Notes: generated by a model not told the origin, from the letters alone. 64,000 nt of DNA from Adenophora triphylla var. japonica (GCA_022495995.1 JAFEMH010000980.1:434001-498000); one strand, 5' to 3'. Positions 43,616 to 54,858 are shown, counted from the stretch's first letter. Program-made: numbers and translations.

Positions 43616-45170
43616 CATCCCAAAGGAGAAAAGCTTTTATTTTCAAAACAAAAATCGATACTCGGTATATAGGTGGAAACCACTTGCCTTTCCTGTACAC
43701 TCCCTGATGTGGGAGTTGGGATAACCGGTGGTTTAACAATCCCACGTACCAGTATCCCTTTTCGAAAAAAAAAAATTTGAAAAAAAAAATAAAAATAAAA
43801 GAAAGCTTTTCCCTTTGAGCGGGTTAGACTCCTGTCGCTGATTTCATTAATCGTGTTTGCTTTCTTTACCTTGCATTGCATCATTTGCATCTTGGAATCT
43901 GTGCATACTTTGAACGGGAAACAACCCAAAAAATAGCAAAGGAGTGGAACCTGGAAAATTGATCCATGCAGTCGTACGGCTCAATCCTCCTTGGATTCTG
44001 ACCGGGCGACCTCAGTGGCAATTCCACCAGGAAAAATCATGGTTAATCTGGCGATCCTAGCGGCTTGGGGCTACTCGGCTCCATGATGGCCAGGGCTCCC
44101 GAGAAAATTTACGTGCTTACGTGTTGCATTTTCCCGTCCCGAAAATCATTCATTTAAAACACATTTCACGAAAATCTCTGTTTTAACTCAAAAGGAACAT
44201 TTTTAGGAGACCGCACACTACGCGCACTTTGATATATCCTGTACACTTTGCACGCACGTCCTTCAAACCCGAGGGTGGTTCCAGTGCAGATCACGGACAA
44301 CCTTACGATGCTCCCGGGCGCGCACGGAATCATCCCAACCTCCCCATGGCGGCCCAGTGTCGACCAATGCACAGTCCGTGTCACACGTTTCAAAAAACCG
44401 TGACTTTTTGGTTGGTTTTTGGTCTAGTCCGTGTCATATAGCCCAGTTGCATACCCTCGTAAAGGTCAAGCCTTAGTTCATAACGAAAGAGGAACTCTGC
44501 CAAAATTCCGACAAGGAAAAATTGGCGAGATCTTGACTCCGACATTGACTTTGACCTTGACCCGCACGAAATGCGTAAGAGTCGAGACCGAGTCTTTGCC
44601 AACAAATCAAAAGATCTTTCGCTCAAGCGAAGCTCTGCCAAAATTCCGACAAGGAAAAATTGGCAAGATCTTGACCCGGCATTGACTTCGATTCGACTCA
44701 CGCCTTTGCGTATGCAACGAAGTTCAATATGACCTTTGTGTCATCCGGCTTTTGCCGCCCGACCCATGCCTATTATCTTCTCGGACATTACCGAAAGTCA
44801 ACGTCATTCGCTCAAGCGAAATTCTGCCAAAATTCTATCAAGGCAGAAAGACGAGACTTTCCCGGTATTGCCTTGACTATAATCCGCATCGCTCGTGCGT
44901 TAAAAGGTCCTATGACCCGCTAGACCCGTTTGGAGCGCTCTTTACTCTCGGTCGGTGGGACCCGCGTGCCCTATAGGACCCTCGCCCGGGGCTGTCCACC
45001 CTGGGAGGTCGAAATACAGGTGGAATACGAGGGGCTTATAGACGTAATGACGGAACCCACTGATCCAGGATCTAGAGTAGTTGCGAAAAAGAAGGGCAAA
45101 CCCCCCTTTTCCAACCAAATAGGAATTAATAAAAGACATGATTTTAAGTAAACTTGAACAATTAATGTAA
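43616..45170 (+). other. TE4 leader region
   Basis: No domain recognised. It contains GACCGCACACTACGCGCAC (near 44210), shared with the 39000-40387 fragment and 57730. There are three dispersed copies of a CTCTGCCAAAATTCCGACAA block (near 44492, 44634 and 44822). Short open frames overlap on both strands but show no similarity between homologous copies beyond the DNA level. Confidence 0.55.
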
Positions 45171-45179
45171 TCATAATTG

Positions 45180-45760
45180 CATTTTCCTATCTCTGATATC
45201 CCTAATCGAGACCTCCTCGGTCCGATTTCTGATTTTCCTGTCCCGACCTTTCATGGTCAAATCCTTAATCGTGACCTCCTCGGTCCGATTTTCAATTTTC
45301 CTATCTCGACCTTTCATGGTCAAACCCATAATCGAGACCTCCTCGGTCCGATTTCTGATTTTCCTATCTCGACCTTTCATGGTCAAATCCTTAATCGAGA
45401 CCTCCTCGGTCCGATTTCAGATTTTTTATCTCGACCTTTCATGGTCAAATCCTTAATCGAGACCTCCTCGGTCCGATTTCAGATTTTTTATCTCGACCTT
45501 TCATGGTCAAACCCCTAATCGAGACCTCCTCGGTCCGATTTCCGATTTTCCTATCTCGACCTTTCATGGTCAAATCCTTAATCGAGACCTCCTCGGTCCG
45601 ATTTCAGATTTTTCATCTTGACCTTTCATGGTCAAATCCCTAATCGAGACCTCCTCGGTCCGATTTTCGATCTTCCATCTCCCGACCTTTCATGGTCAAA
45701 TCCCTAATCGAGACCTCCTCGGTCCGATCTTCAATTTCCAATCTTGACCTTTCAAGGTCT
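45180..45760. repeat. ~62-bp tandem array in TE4 leader
   Basis: About nine copies of a unit with AATCGAGACCTCCTCGGTCC, GATTTCAGATTTTTTATCTC and GACCTTTCATGGTCAAATCC. Two short inverted motifs per unit (GACC-TCCTC-GGTC and GACC-TTTCAT-GGTC). It lies just upstream of gag. Confidence 0.9.
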
Positions 45761-46025
45761 CATCTTTTCCGATCAATTAGGATTAGGAGAAAATGTGTTT
45801 CGAGCAAAAGCTAAAGCGATAAGTGCATGTTACTTGAGCCTTCAGCCTAAACACTCACCTTCAAGTCTAAACCTTACCTACCCCCGAGTCTAAACCTTGT
45901 CTATCCCTTTCCCGCAGCGAGAAAGAAGTGGGCGAGAATACTAGGTCAGCGGCCTTTCAGTACGGAAGCCTTAGGTTCAGATAGTTCGGCAGAATCGTCA
46001 GTTTTTGTCAGCTCAAAAAGTCAGA

Positions 46026-47489
46026 ATGGCAGATTTGACAGAAAACAGTGAGGGTGCAGGAAATCAGATGGTAAGGAAGGAAGAGTTAATCCTGGCTTTG
46101 GAAAATGCCCGTAAGATTCATGAAGAGCAGCTGTCATTGCTCATTGATGCGCTCCATCGTCATGGAGTTCAGGTCACAGTTGAGTCGAACGGTTTTCTGG
46201 TGGTAGTCGAAGATGAGACTTCGGAAAAAGTGATTTCAGTCCCTTCATCCTATAACCAAGACCTTCCATCCTACAACCAATACCTTCCTCCATCCGCATA
46301 CGATCCCTTGCCAAGGACCACTCCTCCTCAGTCCTTTCCAACATCCCAGCTCATCAGGGCTCCATCGCCCTCAGCTCCTCAGAACGGATTAGGCTTCACC
46401 CCACCTGTTCCTCAGTTCCAGCAATACCTGCCAGTCTATACTCCAGCTTCACATAATCAGTTCGAGCTATGTGGCTATGTTCTGAAGCCACTATACCCAC
46501 CTGAATGCAATCATGAGTTGCCAAAGGATGATTCAAGTTTTCAGCTGTCACCTACCGGACTTAATGAATTCAACCGTCAGTCTCACCAGTTTGCTACTAT
46601 GGTTCCCTCTGCCGATACAAGTCCTGTTGCAATTTCCAGTAACTCGAGAGTCCCCATTGACCCCCATGTGACAATATTGATGGAACAAGTGAAACAAATG
46701 CAAGAGAAGTTTGACTTCATGATGAGTATCAATACTCCCTTGATCCAAAATGTCGAACCAGGCAAGGAATTGACTCCACCAAGCATAACCCGATGCCACC
46801 AACGTCAAACAGCAACCGTACCCGGCTCAGCACCAGTTCCTCACAAAGGAAAGAGTGTCGTAGCCTCCTTCAGCCAAATCCAACAATGGAACCAATCGGA
46901 CAATGGGAATCCAAGTCTTGAGAACAACAATGTCTCCCGAAAACCCCGCTCCCTTCATTTTGACAATGCGGAGAAGCCTTTAAGCAAGATTCTGGAAGAG
47001 CTGATGAAAGAAAAGCTGATAAAGCCACTGGAGAATTGGAAGCCCAAGAACCCCAACGTTCGGGTGGATGAGTCTAAGCATTGTCTTTTCCATCAATACC
47101 CTGGGCACGACACTGATGATTGCACCTATTTGAGGCATGAGATCCAGAAATTGATAGAAAAAGGGAAGCTCGAGAACCTCCGTGGGCCAAAAACAGAAAG
47201 TTATGGTAAGAGGTCAATTCAGGAAGTGCAAGGTCAGAAACGTCAGCCTGATGATTTTGGGATGCCCATGAGCAAAGTTTTCGATGATTTGATGAAACGA
47301 GGCCTTCTCACACCTCTCGAGAATTATAAGCCAAGAAACCCCAGTAGAGTTGACAGGACCAAGTTCTGCGAGTACCACAAGCATTTTGGTCATGTGACAG
47401 ACAAGTGTATGGATCTGAAGAAAGAAATTCAGTGGCTGATCTACGAAGGAACGCTCAAGTTACCTGGCAGTCCAACCCGCGAAGAGTAG
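46026..47489 (+). CDS. gag: TE4 partial gag with two His-variant zinc knuckles
   Basis: 487 codons from the first ATG (an upstream in-frame TTG at 46005 is not a eukaryotic start). Residues ~10-50 form a probable coiled coil (EELILALENARKIHEEQLSL); ~75-150 is Pro/Ser/Tyr-rich. The C-terminal third holds two related modules: LIKPLENWKPKNP with CLFHQYPGHDTDDC, and LLTPLENYKPRNP with CEYHKHFGHVTDKC. Both are CX2HX4HX4C variants of the retroviral zinc knuckle, followed by a basic helix. No capsid domain is visible. TE2 has one such module. Likely an RNA-binding protein of a Tat-type, non-autonomous element; whether it packages RNA into particles made by another element is unknown. Intact frame. 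Confidence 0.8.
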   Translation: MADLTENSEGAGNQMVRKEELILALENARKIHEEQLSLLIDALHRHGVQVTVESNGFLVVVEDETSEKVISVPSSYNQDLPSYNQYLPPSAYDPLPRTTPPQSFPTSQLIRAPSPSAPQNGLGFTPPVPQFQQYLPVYTPASHNQFELCGYVLKPLYPPECNHELPKDDSSFQLSPTGLNEFNRQSHQFATMVPSADTSPVAISSNSRVPIDPHVTILMEQVKQMQEKFDFMMSINTPLIQNVEPGKELTPPSITRCHQRQTATVPGSAPVPHKGKSVVASFSQIQQWNQSDNGNPSLENNNVSRKPRSLHFDNAEKPLSKILEELMKEKLIKPLENWKPKNPNVRVDESKHCLFHQYPGHDTDDCTYLRHEIQKLIEKGKLENLRGPKTESYGKRSIQEVQGQKRQPDDFGMPMSKVFDDLMKRGLLTPLENYKPRNPSRVDRTKFCEYHKHFGHVTDKCMDLKKEIQWLIYEGTLKLPGSPTREE

Positions 47490-50125
47490 CTAGACTAGGG
47501 TCCACCTATCCTTAAGTAAGACTAAAAAAAAAAAGAAAAATAGTCTCTCAGTCAACTTTCGTAGGTTCTAGTACTTTTCTCTTTCAATCAAGTCCTCTAC
47601 GGACATTGTAATCAATCTTCAATTTTCTATAAAAGAGTCTTCTTCTTTTCTTGCTAGACTTAAGACATTATTTGCACACCTACATTACATTTAATGAAAT
47701 GGTTTTATTTTAGATGATCACTTGCATTGCTCAACAAATAATCTCTCGAAATAATTCACGTTCCGATTAATCAGTGTGAGAAAGTCAACTAATGCCTTCC
47801 CCATACACTTTCCTTACCCCACAAAAGGCCTCCATCAAGCCATACACTTTCCTTACTTCACAAAAGGCCTCCATCAAGCCATACACTTTCCCAATTATGC
47901 CCCCACCTTCATCCTGACCAAGTCAACGACGGCGGCAACATCAAGGGACAACAAGAGGCCACTCAGCTTCGAAAGATTGACCCCGTGTCGACAACAACCT
48001 AGGAGCCTGCCTTCGACCTCAAAGATGTCAAGAAAAATTCAAGCAGGGGCTCGCCTTGGCCCTCAAGTGCTTCAGAAAATAAAAAAAAATGCAGTGCAAA
48101 AAGAGTAATACCCAGCTAGGCTGAAAATCCCAAAAAAGGGCAGTCTAGGCAAAAAACAGGGTTGCACATAAAAATAAAAAAATGAGGCCAAGGACCCAGC
48201 ACCGCCCATCAAAAGCTTGACGGACAGGCAAAATCAAAGCTCAGAGAATGAAAGTTGTCGATAACAATGGGGCGGTCGAAGCAAAGCCAGAAGCATTTCA
48301 TAAGCCTGTAGGCACGTGCAAATCTTTTCTTCCCCAATGAGAGAGGAAGCAATCAGAAGCAGTCGTCCAAGAATGACTTGGTCAAGGAATCATCCCGAGG
48401 CCCACGCCTCATCATCCAATCTTCTCATCCAAACCTTTCCACTAAAGGAACCACAAATTCCATTTCCCAAAGCCAAACACAGTCCGGCCAAGGCCGAACT
48501 ACGGCGACCTGAGCTCCTCACAATGAGGGGAACGTAGGCAACCAGCAATGGTCCGGTCATAAACACATTCAAATTCCCGAAAATTCGGTCTCATCAGTGG
48601 CCTCTTCCATAAGCACATCCAAATTCCCGAAAACCCGGTCTCATCAAATGACCTCTCCCATAGACACAGTCAGATTCCAGAAAACCCGGTCTCATCAATG
48701 ACCTCCCTATACACAAACTTTTCTTTCACACCAGCCAACCTTGATCCGCGACACTGGTTGACTTTCTCCTCATGATTAATAAGAATGTTTCTTCATATCG
48801 AGATTAATGGTTGAATAACCCGAACATTAATAAAGGGTTTTAAGCAATCTTGTGATCATTGTAAATAAAACAAGTTTTCAGATGTCTTGACAAGTCTTCC
48901 TTTTCTACATCTTAGGAAAAATAGTGCTAAACACTAATTTTCTGTCAGCAGGGGCTTCCATACACTTTTACAAACCTCTCTACGCTTATACTCTCCCAAA
49001 AGAGTCAAACCCAAAGCGAGTTTTGTGCCTACATCGAATAAGGCCATCGGAATAACACAAAATCGGGATCTATTCCCACCTTTCGAAAAATATGCCCCTG
49101 TATGTATTTCTGAGAATCTTTTCTTTCACACCTTCTTAAGGTTGACTGATTGACTAAAGAAAATAAAAAAAAAGAGAGAGAGAAGGATAGGTTTTCCCTC
49201 TTCTGCCACAATTCGCATTAGGGCTGCCTCGAAACTTTGTCAAAGCATTCCTTTAAACTGGGGCTTCTTTAGCCATTTTTGGGATTCACATCGGGTTCTT
49301 CACTAGGTCCCTAGATGGATTCAGTTTTGGTCAGATCAACCTCAGGATCACTTCCGCAGTACCAATCATATTGGGATTTTCGCTAGGTCATCAGATTGGG
49401 GCTTCATTAAGTCATTTCTTCAAAACCTAAGACTTCGCCTGCTCAGTTCATCCAACCGGAGCTTTGCCAGTGAAAGGATCTTTCATGGGGCTTTGCAGAA
49501 AGTTCTTCCTCAGACCGGGGCTCCGATGAGTTGCATCCATCCCTAGAAGAGAGGTTTGGTCACTTCGACATCTGCTTTAGTCTTTGGTTGTAAAAGCCTA
49601 TCGACATCAGCTTCAAATGCCAGAATGTGAGAAAGGAACATTCATCGAGACCCGAGTTTTAAAACCCAGTCTCAGCCCAAGAGGGAATCTTAGTCCACGT
49701 TGACAACATCTCAGCAACAACAGCAGTTCAGTCCGCACCCAAGGGATACAACCCCACCTGCTTGAAACCCGTCTTAAACACATTCCATATGTACATCCAG
49801 ACCCAGTCTCTACCATTGTTTCCAAGAAAAAATCACCCCTAGGCTCAAGTAACGTGCCAATTGCTAATAATACATTTTCTCCCAAAAGCGCCTTCGTTAC
49901 TTCCGTTATAACAAGATAACACCAGGCGACAGTTTCCTAATTGTCAAAAATCCAACTTTGGCTACCTCTATCACAGATTGAGAAGTATGCTCAAGTTTTC
50001 CAGTTATAGCTGCCTCTATCTACTTGATAGTGACGTAAGCTTTAGCTTCCTCAGGTGACGACCTCCACTAATCATTAAAACCTCAAGGATCCTAGACATC
50101 GTTCCTAACTGTCTAGATGAAGCTT
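47490..50125. other. TE4 spacer between gag and PMD segment
   Basis: No pol domain. A direct repeat of ~40 bp (CATACACTTTCCTTACYYCAC...GGCCTCCATCAAGC) occurs two to three times at 47805-47895 and gives a short repetitive frame. A block with CACATCCAAATTCCCGAAAA recurs near 48560-48680. 48957-49110 matches the TE2 spacer. The rest (49200-50100) is diverged prose-like sequence with GGGGCTT blocks. Confidence 0.55.
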
Positions 50126-50208
50126 GAACTACGATCAAGGCTTGATTCCTCCGGGATACGTAGGTAGCCTTTCATAAAAGGTTCAGCCATCCGACCACTT
50201 TGGTCACC
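50126..50208 (+). repeat. Conserved Tat block, copy 1 (left flank of PMD segment)
   Basis: Begins GAACTACGATCAAGGCTTG, includes GGGATACGTAGGTAGCC and ends CCACTTTGGTCACC. It is about 87% identical by eye over ~85 bp to 54690-54774, so the PMD-bearing segment lies between direct repeats. Confidence 0.75.
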
Positions 50209-50487
50209 TTTTCTTTCCCCGTTCTTCAATGGTGCATAAGCTTTTCATAAAAGTCCAATTTTTTGACCACATTGGTCACCCCTTTTGATTTGGCACATTC
50301 CTAGTAGGATCGGTTGTTTGACCTCCTAGGTCACCCCGTTTCCATCCTTATAGGAAGGGACCAATATCTCTTTGCCATTGTCCCAAGGAGGCCAGGTAGG
50401 TGACCTCTTTTGGTCACCCAATTCCAACCTGTGCCTGCAATTCCATTCCAGTTCCAAAGGCAATGAAAAGCACAGCTCAGGCTTACT

Positions 50488-50524
50488 AAGTCGCGCGACA
50501 TAACAAGCCAAGTCGCGCGACATA
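50488..50524. promoter_or_regulatory. TGTCGCGCGACT-type palindromes 3' of the PMD gene
   Basis: Two adjacent copies of AAGTCGCGCGACATAACAAG (50488 and 50510), with GGCT and GCC arms as in the LTR. They lie about 350 bases beyond the PMD stop codon. With the copy at 53485 they bracket the antisense gene. Confidence 0.55.
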
Positions 50525-50877
50525 ACAAGCCACATCGTACATCGACATCGCAGATGCCGCATTCCCTGTGGCAATCCCCGACATGTCAAAAGCTGCAAAT
50601 ACCATCCATCCACTTCTCAAATGCATAAGGGAGGGTTCATTTACCCCATGTACACCCATTGCATTCATATTCAAGCCAAAAATCCATTCAAGTCATTCAA
50701 TTCAAACCAAATACCATACCATCGTCATTTCATAAGTGCGTGCAAAATGCATAACAATGTACATACGAAATAAAATAGGCCAAGTCCAAAAGATGTGCAT
50801 AGCAAAAATAACAAGATATGTTTTCCCAAAAAGGGTACAATAACCGAAAAGTCATAAAAATCTAAGGGGAAAGGGGG

Positions 50878-53310
50878 CTACTCTGAGTCATCTCCATCAT
50901 CCTCTCCATCATCATCCTCTCCATCATCTTCATCCTCGCCATCATCCTCAACCTCCTCAGGCTCATCGTCAGGATCGTCAGAAGGTGCCTCATAAGCTAT
51001 GGTCTCCGTGCGATAATAATCATCAAGCTCAGTGATAACAGTGGAGTCAAGCTCATAGTCTGTGGCCGTCTCAGCTCCACCATCCTCATCCTCATCCTCA
51101 TCATCATCATCAATCTCAATAGGTCTGTGAAGAGGCACATTTGGCCTCTTCGTCCGAGGTGTCGGTCCACTAATGCCTCCGCTGGTGCCCACGTCATCAG
51201 AGCAGCTCTTCTTCCTTCTCGGTTGGCCGGGTGGAGAGATATCGATCGAACCCCGTGACCGGCATTGATTCTTCCAAAAGCTCATACCTTTCTCGGAGCT
51301 TGCTAATCATGCCCACGCGCCGGTATAAGCCCCGGTCAAGTGCCTGTAAGCCTAAGCCGACACCTGCTATGCGTACATAATAAGTGTCGAATGCAGCTTC
51401 TTGATAACGAAGAGATGCAATCAATCCAAAAGATGTAACGAACAGTACTTACAGATCTAGAACCTCTCGGGAGCACCAGACGAGGATGAGTCTGTGACAT
51501 ATCGATATGAGCTCGCCTCATGCGACCGCTACCCTGGTAATCAATGAAAGTCAGAGGCAAAAGAGGTCTAGCCACATAGCCAGTCGAGGGTCCCGCACTC
51601 TGAGCACCATAACCAACCCTGGTATGTGGGGACTAAAGATGCATAGCCACGTACAAAGTGTAATCCCCATCCCGTGTGAAGAGATGTGCCGCCATGCCTA
51701 CGATCAAAGCATCCACATTCGCCAACCGGGCGAGGCAACACATCCTAGCCGGAGGATCATCGTGATCCGAGCATGCCTATTGGGCCCATGCTGTCTGTAC
51801 ACTCTCTCTCCTAAGTACAAGGCATCTCCGGACAAGCCCACTAACAGCTTACGACACTCTGTCAAGTTCGCAGCATGATCTAAATCCAAATCGCCATAAC
51901 GGCCAGTCCAGGGGAACATACTCAGCCTCTGTGGAATCCCTCTCAAGCACCTCAGCGTATCATGATACGAGGCCGTAATCCTGCACCTCAAACCCTCCGG
52001 TGTCCTAGTCTGTCTCCTGGCACTCTTCGTCCACCGCCTGAGAGCAGGAAAGGTGGTGGCAGGAAACTCATCCTGTATCTGCCACTCGTAACAACCAAAA
52101 TACTCGAAGGCCCAAGCCTGAAAAGAAGAAGAAGAAGTCAAAACAAGGAAAAAGGATAGAATGAAATGCACAAAAGAAAAGAGGTCAAGATGAGAGAATA
52201 CCTCAAAATCCAGATGACAGCAAGTAAAATACTTCGCCCTCCCTCTACTGACGTCATCTAGAGCCAAATACATCTCGGCTAAACCAACCTCACCCCAGGA
52301 TAAATTCCCACTCATCCTGTGCTCTCAAAAGCTCCAACGGTGAAATCAAGGCGAGTAGATGCGCTGTTGATGAACAAAGATGTCGAAAAGCCTACCCATA
52401 CAAAAGCCCTCGCTAATCTCTCGGCTCTCGCCCGGCTCTCAACAGATCATCAACTACAATGTAGTCCCCGCTCCGCTTCTCCAACCAAGCCATGTAGCTC
52501 GCCTAACTCATATCCATTCCCCTTCTTGATCCGGGAACGAAGCCAAGTAAACTCATAAAATCGGCATCGGCAATAGGCCGGGGCTCAACTCCCCGCGCAG
52601 CTCCTCTATGTAGAGCGGCTCATCTGTAAAAGGCAATCCTGTGATGACCGCAAAATCCAATGGCGTGACTGTCGTCTCACCCCAAGAGAAGTGGAACGAA
52701 TGAGTGGTCTCCCACCAAAACTCTCTAAAGGCCCTCACCAAATCTACACTCCTCTGAGTGCCTCCAATGGCCTTCGCCATCTCAAAGAATTGCCCTAGCC
52801 CAGCAGCGTAAATCATACCCTTAGGCGAGTCCATCTGCTCCTGGCTACCCGGCAAGCTCTCCCATAGTCTGTCAATCACCTCAGGGGAGCCACGGGTGCG
52901 CAATCCCTGCAAGAAAACATGGCACAAATATGAATATTTCGCGCTATTTCTTGAAATCATCTCAAATGAAAAATAGGTCAAAATCTATCATTGAAAGAGC
53001 ATGCATTCTAGTATCACATTTCCTAGGTCAATCTATGTTCATATGCCAGTTCATGTCAATTCATAGCACAGTCTGAAAAATCCAGTTCAAATTGATTTCA
53101 CCCAAATCGAAAATTTTTCAAAAAAAACCCTAGGTTACTTACCACATCCTTCTTCCTGACATCCGAGGTATGCTCATCGAGCTGTGGGTAGAAATCTCCT
53201 CTTCGTGCTTCCGGAAGAAAGGGCCTTTGATTCCTCTGCACCCCCTTCCTCCTAGTAGCTAAGTCGGCGTGTTGAGGAGCCCTTTTGGTTGGATAGAGCC
53301 TAGGAGGCAT
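50878..53310 (-). pseudogene. Antisense plant mobile domain (PMD) gene in TE4
   Basis: Exon 1 (53310-53143) has a real ATG (MPPRLYPTKRAPQHADLATR) and ends at GTG/GTAAGT. Exon 2 starts at 52906 after TTTTCTTGCAG and encodes the PMD core, AFREFWWETTHSFHFSWGE then TVTPLDFAVITGLPF, typical of the aminotransferase-like/PMD family. A second intron (about 52200-52118, GTATTC to a T-rich CAG) precedes AWAFEYFGCYEW; LYLGERVYRQHG follows, and a third donor (GTAAGT) is at 51452. The C-terminus is basic (QPRRKK) and then strongly acidic, ending at 50878. At least two frame breaks (after 52553 and between 52340 and 52300) and one near 51280 make it a pseudogene. PMDs occur in host silencing factors (MAIN/MAIL1) and in transposons; their biochemical role is unknown. 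Confidence 0.75.
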
Positions 53311-53484
53311 TTTCCAAGTTGAATCAAACTAAAGATTTGTTTAATTTCTCTCGATCCCTCTCAAATCTCCCTCTGATATTGCTCTCTCTCTCTTCTCGGT
53401 GTCGCCTCCCTCTCAATTTCAATTTCAATTGAGTTTCAAATGGCGACTGTGCGAATTTTTAATGATTCTGCCCACAGGGCCTGT

Positions 53485-53500
53485 TATGTTATGCGACATA
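53485..53500. promoter_or_regulatory. TGTTATGCGACA palindrome upstream of PMD gene
   Basis: TATGTTATGCGACATA (one mismatch from perfect) with GGCC and AGCC arms, as in the TE4 LTR. It lies about 175 bases upstream of the antisense PMD start codon. The sequence between them is GA-rich on the minus strand, like a 5' UTR. Confidence 0.5.
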
Positions 53501-53689
53501 CTAAGCCCCTGTGGCTTGTTTTTACAATTTTGCCCTTAAAGGCTCCATTTTACAATTTTGTCCCCCGTAGGCTTCTTTTACCCTTTGTGCCCCTGGAATT
53601 TCCAATCACTTTCAATCAAATTTTCCCTCCATTGCCCCCGTGACCTATTTTACAAATTTACCCCTGTGGCTCATGTTATTCTAAAAAAA

Positions 53690-53890
53690 ATCAGGGTACG
53701 TCCCATTTCTTTACAAAAATTTTGATCAGGGTACGTCCCGTTTCTTTACAAAAAATTTTTATCAAGGTACTTCCCGTTGCTTTACAAAAAAAAAAATTTA
53801 TTATCAGGGCACGTCCCACTTTCTTTACAATAAAATTATCGGGTACGTCCCACTTTCTTTACAAAAATTATCGAGTCCTTCCTACTTTTT
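53690..53890. repeat. Diverged ~42-bp repeat in TE4
   Basis: Five imperfect copies of TCAGGGTACGTCCCRTTTCT followed by TTACAAAAAW. Lies between the PMD promoter side and the 48-bp array. Confidence 0.75.
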
Positions 53891-53897
53891 TACAAAA

Positions 53898-54580
53898 TCC
53901 GTTCTTTCTCGCGATCTCCGTTATTCCAAGATGGAAGAATAACATTTCGCTCCCTTTTTCGATCTCCGTTATTCCAAGGTGAAGGAATAACATTTCGATC
54001 TTTCTCGCGATCTCCGTTATTCCAAGATGGAAGAATAACATTTCGCTCCCTCTTTCGATCTCCGTTATTTCAAGATGAAGGAATAACATTTCGATCTTTC
54101 TCGCGATCTCCGTTATTCCAAGATGGAAGAATAACATTTCGCTCTCTCTTTCGATCTCCGTTATTCCAAGGTGAAGGAATAACATTTCGATCTTTCTCGC
54201 GATCTCCGTTATTCCAAGATGGAAGAATAACATTTCGCTCTCTATTTTCGATCTCCGTTATTCCAAGGTGAAGGAATAACATTTCGATCTTTCTCGCGAT
54301 CTCCGTTATTCCAAGATGGAAGAAAAACATTTCGCTCCCTTTTTCGATCTCCGTTATTCCAAGGTGAAGGAATAACATTTCAATCTTTCTCGCGATCTCC
54401 GTTATTCCAAGATGGAAGAATGACATTTCGCTCCCTTTCTCGATCTCCGTTATTCCAAGGTGAAGAAATAACATTTCGATCTTTCTCGCGATCTCCGTTA
54501 TTCCAAGATGGAAGAATAACATTTCGCTCCCTCTTTCGATCTCCGTTATTCCAAGGTGAAGGAATAACATTTCGATTCAG
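53898..54580. repeat. Alternating 48/50-bp tandem array in TE4
   Basis: About fourteen monomers of CGATCTCCGTTATTCCAAG followed by (A)TGGAAGAATAACATTTCG or GTGAAGGAATAACATTTCG. The two monomer types alternate, giving a ~98-bp dimer repeated about seven times. GTTATTCC and GGAATAAC form an 8-bp hairpin with an 8-base loop in the second type. The array lies in the 3' non-coding part of the element. Confidence 0.92.
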
Positions 54581-54590
54581 TCAAAAGCTC

Positions 54591-54774
54591 GAACTACGAC
54601 CTGGCTTGATTCCCCCGGGATACGTAGGTAGCCTCCTATAGGTTCAGGCAATTTGTCACATATGACGCCCCCTTTCCCCAGTGGATTCTGAACTACGATT
54701 ATGGCTTGATTCCTACTCGAGATACGTAGGTAGCCTTTCATAAAAGGTCCAGCCACTCGACCACTTTGGTCACC
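54591..54774 (+). repeat. Conserved Tat block, copies 2 and 3
   Basis: GAACTACGACCTGGCTTGATTC (20 of it diagnostic) with GGGATACGTAGGTAGCC at 54591-54640, and a second copy at 54690-54774 ending CCACTTTGGTCACC. The latter is the right partner of the block at 50126. TE2 has one copy before its 3' LTR. Confidence 0.75.
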
Positions 54775-54848
54775 AAATCTATCTCGGCATTCGCCAGATT
54801 GGATCCTTTTCTATCGACAACCCCACTCGCCCTGCAAGTGATGTTGCC

Positions 54849-54858
54849 GAGGGGCTTC
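54849..54858 (+). other. TE4 polypurine tract
   Basis: GAGGGGCTTC directly before LTR 2 at 54859; nearly the same as the TE2 tract. Confidence 0.8.

Noticed and set aside
45177..45518. 113-codon frame in the 62-bp array as a gene
   Set aside because: The frame follows the repeat, breaks with unit length changes and has no start context or domain.
54585..54774. GATACGTAGGTAGCC blocks as tRNA genes
   Set aside because: No cloverleaf, B box or acceptor stem can be drawn; the block is shared retroelement sequence.
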